Made by a program: the position numbers and the translations under genes. From Anaerolineae bacterium (GTDB lineage Bacteria > Chloroflexota > Anaerolineae > Aggregatilineales > Phototrophicaceae): a DNA stretch of 6,339 bases. The notes beneath the pieces were generated by a model. That model ran no database searches. It was not told the DNA's origin and saw only the letters and a program-made list of their open reading frames with translations. Location of the stretch: NCBI GenBank assembly GCA_020848855.1, contig JADLHH010000542.1, forward strand, positions 1-6,339, given 5' to 3'. Positions 4,455 to 6,339 of this stretch are shown here, piece by piece; position 1 is the stretch's first letter, and the number at the start of each line of letters is the position of its first letter.

Positions 4455-6339
4455 ATGGAAACAAAAGGTTTGTCTCGTCGTCATTTTCTGCAGACGATGG
4501 CGGGCGGAGCAGCCGCAGCGGTCGCGGTTTCGGTAGCCCCCCTTTCGCTCGCCGCTCAGGAAATGACTTACCATGAAGCTCCAATGCTGGCTGACCTGGT
4601 CGCCAGCGGAGCGCTTCCCCCTGTAACCGAGCGAATTCCTTCAAACCCCCGCGTGGTTACACCGCTTGATGAAGTCGGTCAGTACGGCGGCACGCTCCGT
4701 CGCGCCTGGAAAGGCATTTCGGATCGCTGGGGTCCTACCAAGCTCAACGAAGAGATGGCGATTGAGTGGGACATCCCCGATACCGAGACCGTCAATCTGG
4801 TTGCCAACTACATCTCCACCTGGGAACAGAACGACGACGCCACCGAATTCACCTTCACGCTGCGCGACGGCATGAAGTGGTCGGACGGGCAGCCCTTCAC
4901 GACCGACGACGTCAAGTTCTGGTACGACGAATATTACATGGGTGAGCTTCAGGCGCAGGAAGTTACCCTCACGCTCGGCGGCGAGCCAATGGTCATCGAG
5001 ATTGTCGACCCACTCACCTGGAAAGCGACCTTCCCGAAGCCCAATCCGCTGCTGCCGCTGTTTATCGCCAAGCTCACGCTCGGCATTCAGGCGGGTCCGA
5101 CGATGGCTGCCCCCAGGCACTATCTGAGCCAGTACATCCCCCACCTGACCACCGATCAAAGCCTGATCGATGCGGCGATGGAAAAGACCGGCGTCGAAAC
5201 CTGGCAGCTTCTGCACGGCGATTCCAGCATTATCCCCGAAGGCCCGATCCTTGCCTGGTATAAGAACCCGGAACGCCCGACTATCACCGCGTGGATGGCT
5301 TCCAACGAGCCGACCAACGATCCCTGGCTGGCGACCCGTAATCCGTACTATCATGCCGTTGACCCGGATGGCAACCAGCTTCCGTACATGGATGGCTTGA
5401 CGAACGCCTGGTTCGACGACAACTCGGTGTTCGACCTGTGGGTCGCTCAGGGCTTGATCGACGCGCAAATCCGCCACACCAACACCGCCAACTTCACCTT
5501 CTACAAGGAAAATGAAGAAGCGGGCGATTACCAGGTTCTGCTGTGGCGCAATGCCAGCACCAATGCCTTCTACCCGAATATCTCCCACAAGGACCCGGGT
5601 TTGCGGGCGCTCTTCGATGATGCTCGCTTCCGCGAGGCGCTCTCGATTGCGATCAATCGCGAGGAGATCAACGATCTCATCTACGAAGGTCTGTACGTGC
5701 CGCGTCAGGCTTCGCCAGTGACCGGTTCGCCCGACTTCGATCCCGAGTTCGCTGCCAAGTGGACGGAGTACGACCCGGATCGCGCCAATCAGCTCCTCGA
5801 TGAAATCGGCTTGACCGAACGCGGCGCCGACGGTTTCCGCCTGCGTCCCGATGGCTCGCCGCTCACTTTCACCATCCTTTTCCAGAGCGGCTTTGCCAAT
5901 ATCGGCGACGAGGTGACCATCGTTGAGCAGTACTGGGAAGCCATCGGCTTGAACGTCAACCAGGAACTGGTAGAGCGCACGCTGTACCAGGAACGCGTCG
6001 ATGCCGGCGATGTCGATGTCGGCGTCTGGACGGCTGACCGCAACATCATCCCCATGGCAGACCCCAGCCGCTACACCGGTCAGCAATCGGACGGTCCCTG
6101 GGCGCCCATGTACGGCGCGTGGTGGTCGAAACAGCCGCGCGCCTCCGAAGAACCGCCGGCGGATCACCCGATTCGCGAAATCTGGCGGTTGTGGGAAGCA
6201 GCGCAGTCCGAACCGGATGAAGCGCACCGCAACGAGCTGTTCACGCAGATGCTCGGCATTCACAAAGAGCACCCCTACATGATCGGCACGGTTGGTGAAA
6301 GCCCGCAGTTGTTCATCGTCAAGAACGGCGTCGGCAACA
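4455..6339 (+). CDS. ABC transporter solute-binding protein, family 5 (peptide/oligosaccharide type), Tat-exported, 3' end outside window
   Basis: The frame from ATG 4455 stays open for 628 codons to the window edge. It starts with a twin-arginine signal: SRRHFLQ (7-13), an Ala/Val-rich core (16-28) and a likely cleavage near LAA (32-34) before Gln35. The mature protein opens with LPPVTERIP and GQYGGT, as in large (over 600-residue) members of SBP_bac_5. FTLRDGMKWSDGQPFTTDDV (134-153) is the family hallmark. Further family-like parts are RFREALSIAINREEI, encoded around 5628-5672, and IHKEHPYMIGTVGE near the end, so few residues should be missing. Such proteins capture peptides or oligosaccharides outside the membrane and deliver them to a permease and ATPase pair, here presumably downstream. 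Tat export implies folding before secretion. The substrate cannot be read from sequence. The PL22 gene 1.4 kb upstream makes a pectin-derived oligosaccharide possible, but two unassigned genes intervene. The whole gene is in one frame with no sign of damage. Confidence 0.94.
   Translation, partial: METKGLSRRHFLQTMAGGAAAAVAVSVAPLSLAAQEMTYHEAPMLADLVASGALPPVTERIPSNPRVVTPLDEVGQYGGTLRRAWKGISDRWGPTKLNEEMAIEWDIPDTETVNLVANYISTWEQNDDATEFTFTLRDGMKWSDGQPFTTDDVKFWYDEYYMGELQAQEVTLTLGGEPMVIEIVDPLTWKATFPKPNPLLPLFIAKLTLGIQAGPTMAAPRHYLSQYIPHLTTDQSLIDAAMEKTGVETWQLLHGDSSIIPEGPILAWYKNPERPTITAWMASNEPTNDPWLATRNPYYHAVDPDGNQLPYMDGLTNAWFDDNSVFDLWVAQGLIDAQIRHTNTANFTFYKENEEAGDYQVLLWRNASTNAFYPNISHKDPGLRALFDDARFREALSIAINREEINDLIYEGLYVPRQASPVTGSPDFDPEFAAKWTEYDPDRANQLLDEIGLTERGADGFRLRPDGSPLTFTILFQSGFANIGDEVTIVEQYWEAIGLNVNQELVERTLYQERVDAGDVDVGVWTADRNIIPMADPSRYTGQQSDGPWAPMYGAWWSKQPRASEEPPADHPIREIWRLWEAAQSEPDEAHRNELFTQMLGIHKEHPYMIGTVGESPQLFIVKNGVGN

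Noticed and set aside
4641..6272. 543-codon open frame on the - strand
   Set aside because: It is antisense to the solute-binding protein, whose signal peptide, family motifs and ribosome binding site are all clear. The translation shows no recognisable domain. Long antisense frames are common in GC-rich genes.
1..6339. CRISPR array, tRNA, rRNA, insertion sequence or phage attachment site
   Set aside because: No regularly spaced direct repeats, tRNA-like cloverleaf, transposase fragment or terminal inverted repeats were seen on either strand by eye.

Overview
The window is a GC-rich stretch of bacterial DNA with every supported gene on the + strand. Divergent chaperonin-like and Asp-box propeller proteins, a PL22 lyase-like enzyme, a large Tat-exported solute-binding protein and small unassigned proteins together suggest a free-living Chloroflexota (Anaerolineae-like) bacterium, probably from a metagenome. 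No rRNA or other taxonomic marker is present, so this assignment is an inference.

Bases 1-1691 hold two genes that overlap by an ATGA junction. The first is the C-terminal half of a GroEL/Hsp60-like protein whose 5' end lies outside the window. The residue matching the catalytic Asp398 of E. coli GroEL is Ser, and the one matching Asp495 is Glu, so it is probably not an ordinary ATP-hydrolysing chaperonin. The second is a compact six-repeat Asp-box beta-propeller. The tight coupling suggests that the two proteins work together.

Bases 1692-1822 are intergenic, with a GC-rich stem-loop, a consensus -10 box (TATAAT) and a good ribosome binding site. They lead into a PL22 oligogalacturonate lyase-like gene (1823-3016). 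The promoter shows that the longer reading frame from 1793 is over-extended. A small exported protein of unknown function follows after 33 bases (3050-3691). After another 58 bases comes a 169-residue cytoplasmic protein with PsbP/DcrB-like features (3750-4259).

Bases 4260-4454 are a relatively AT-rich leader with competing stem-loops at its 5' end, a possible promoter and a strong ribosome binding site. It precedes a large family 5 (peptide/oligosaccharide) ABC transporter solute-binding protein with a twin-arginine signal. That gene starts at 4455 and runs off the window's 3' edge. A long open frame on the opposite strand (4641-6272) is only its shadow. The PL22 enzyme and the binding protein could take part in uptake and cleavage of pectin-derived oligosaccharides, but this rests on proximity and family knowledge only. 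Permease and ATPase genes would be expected just beyond 6339.
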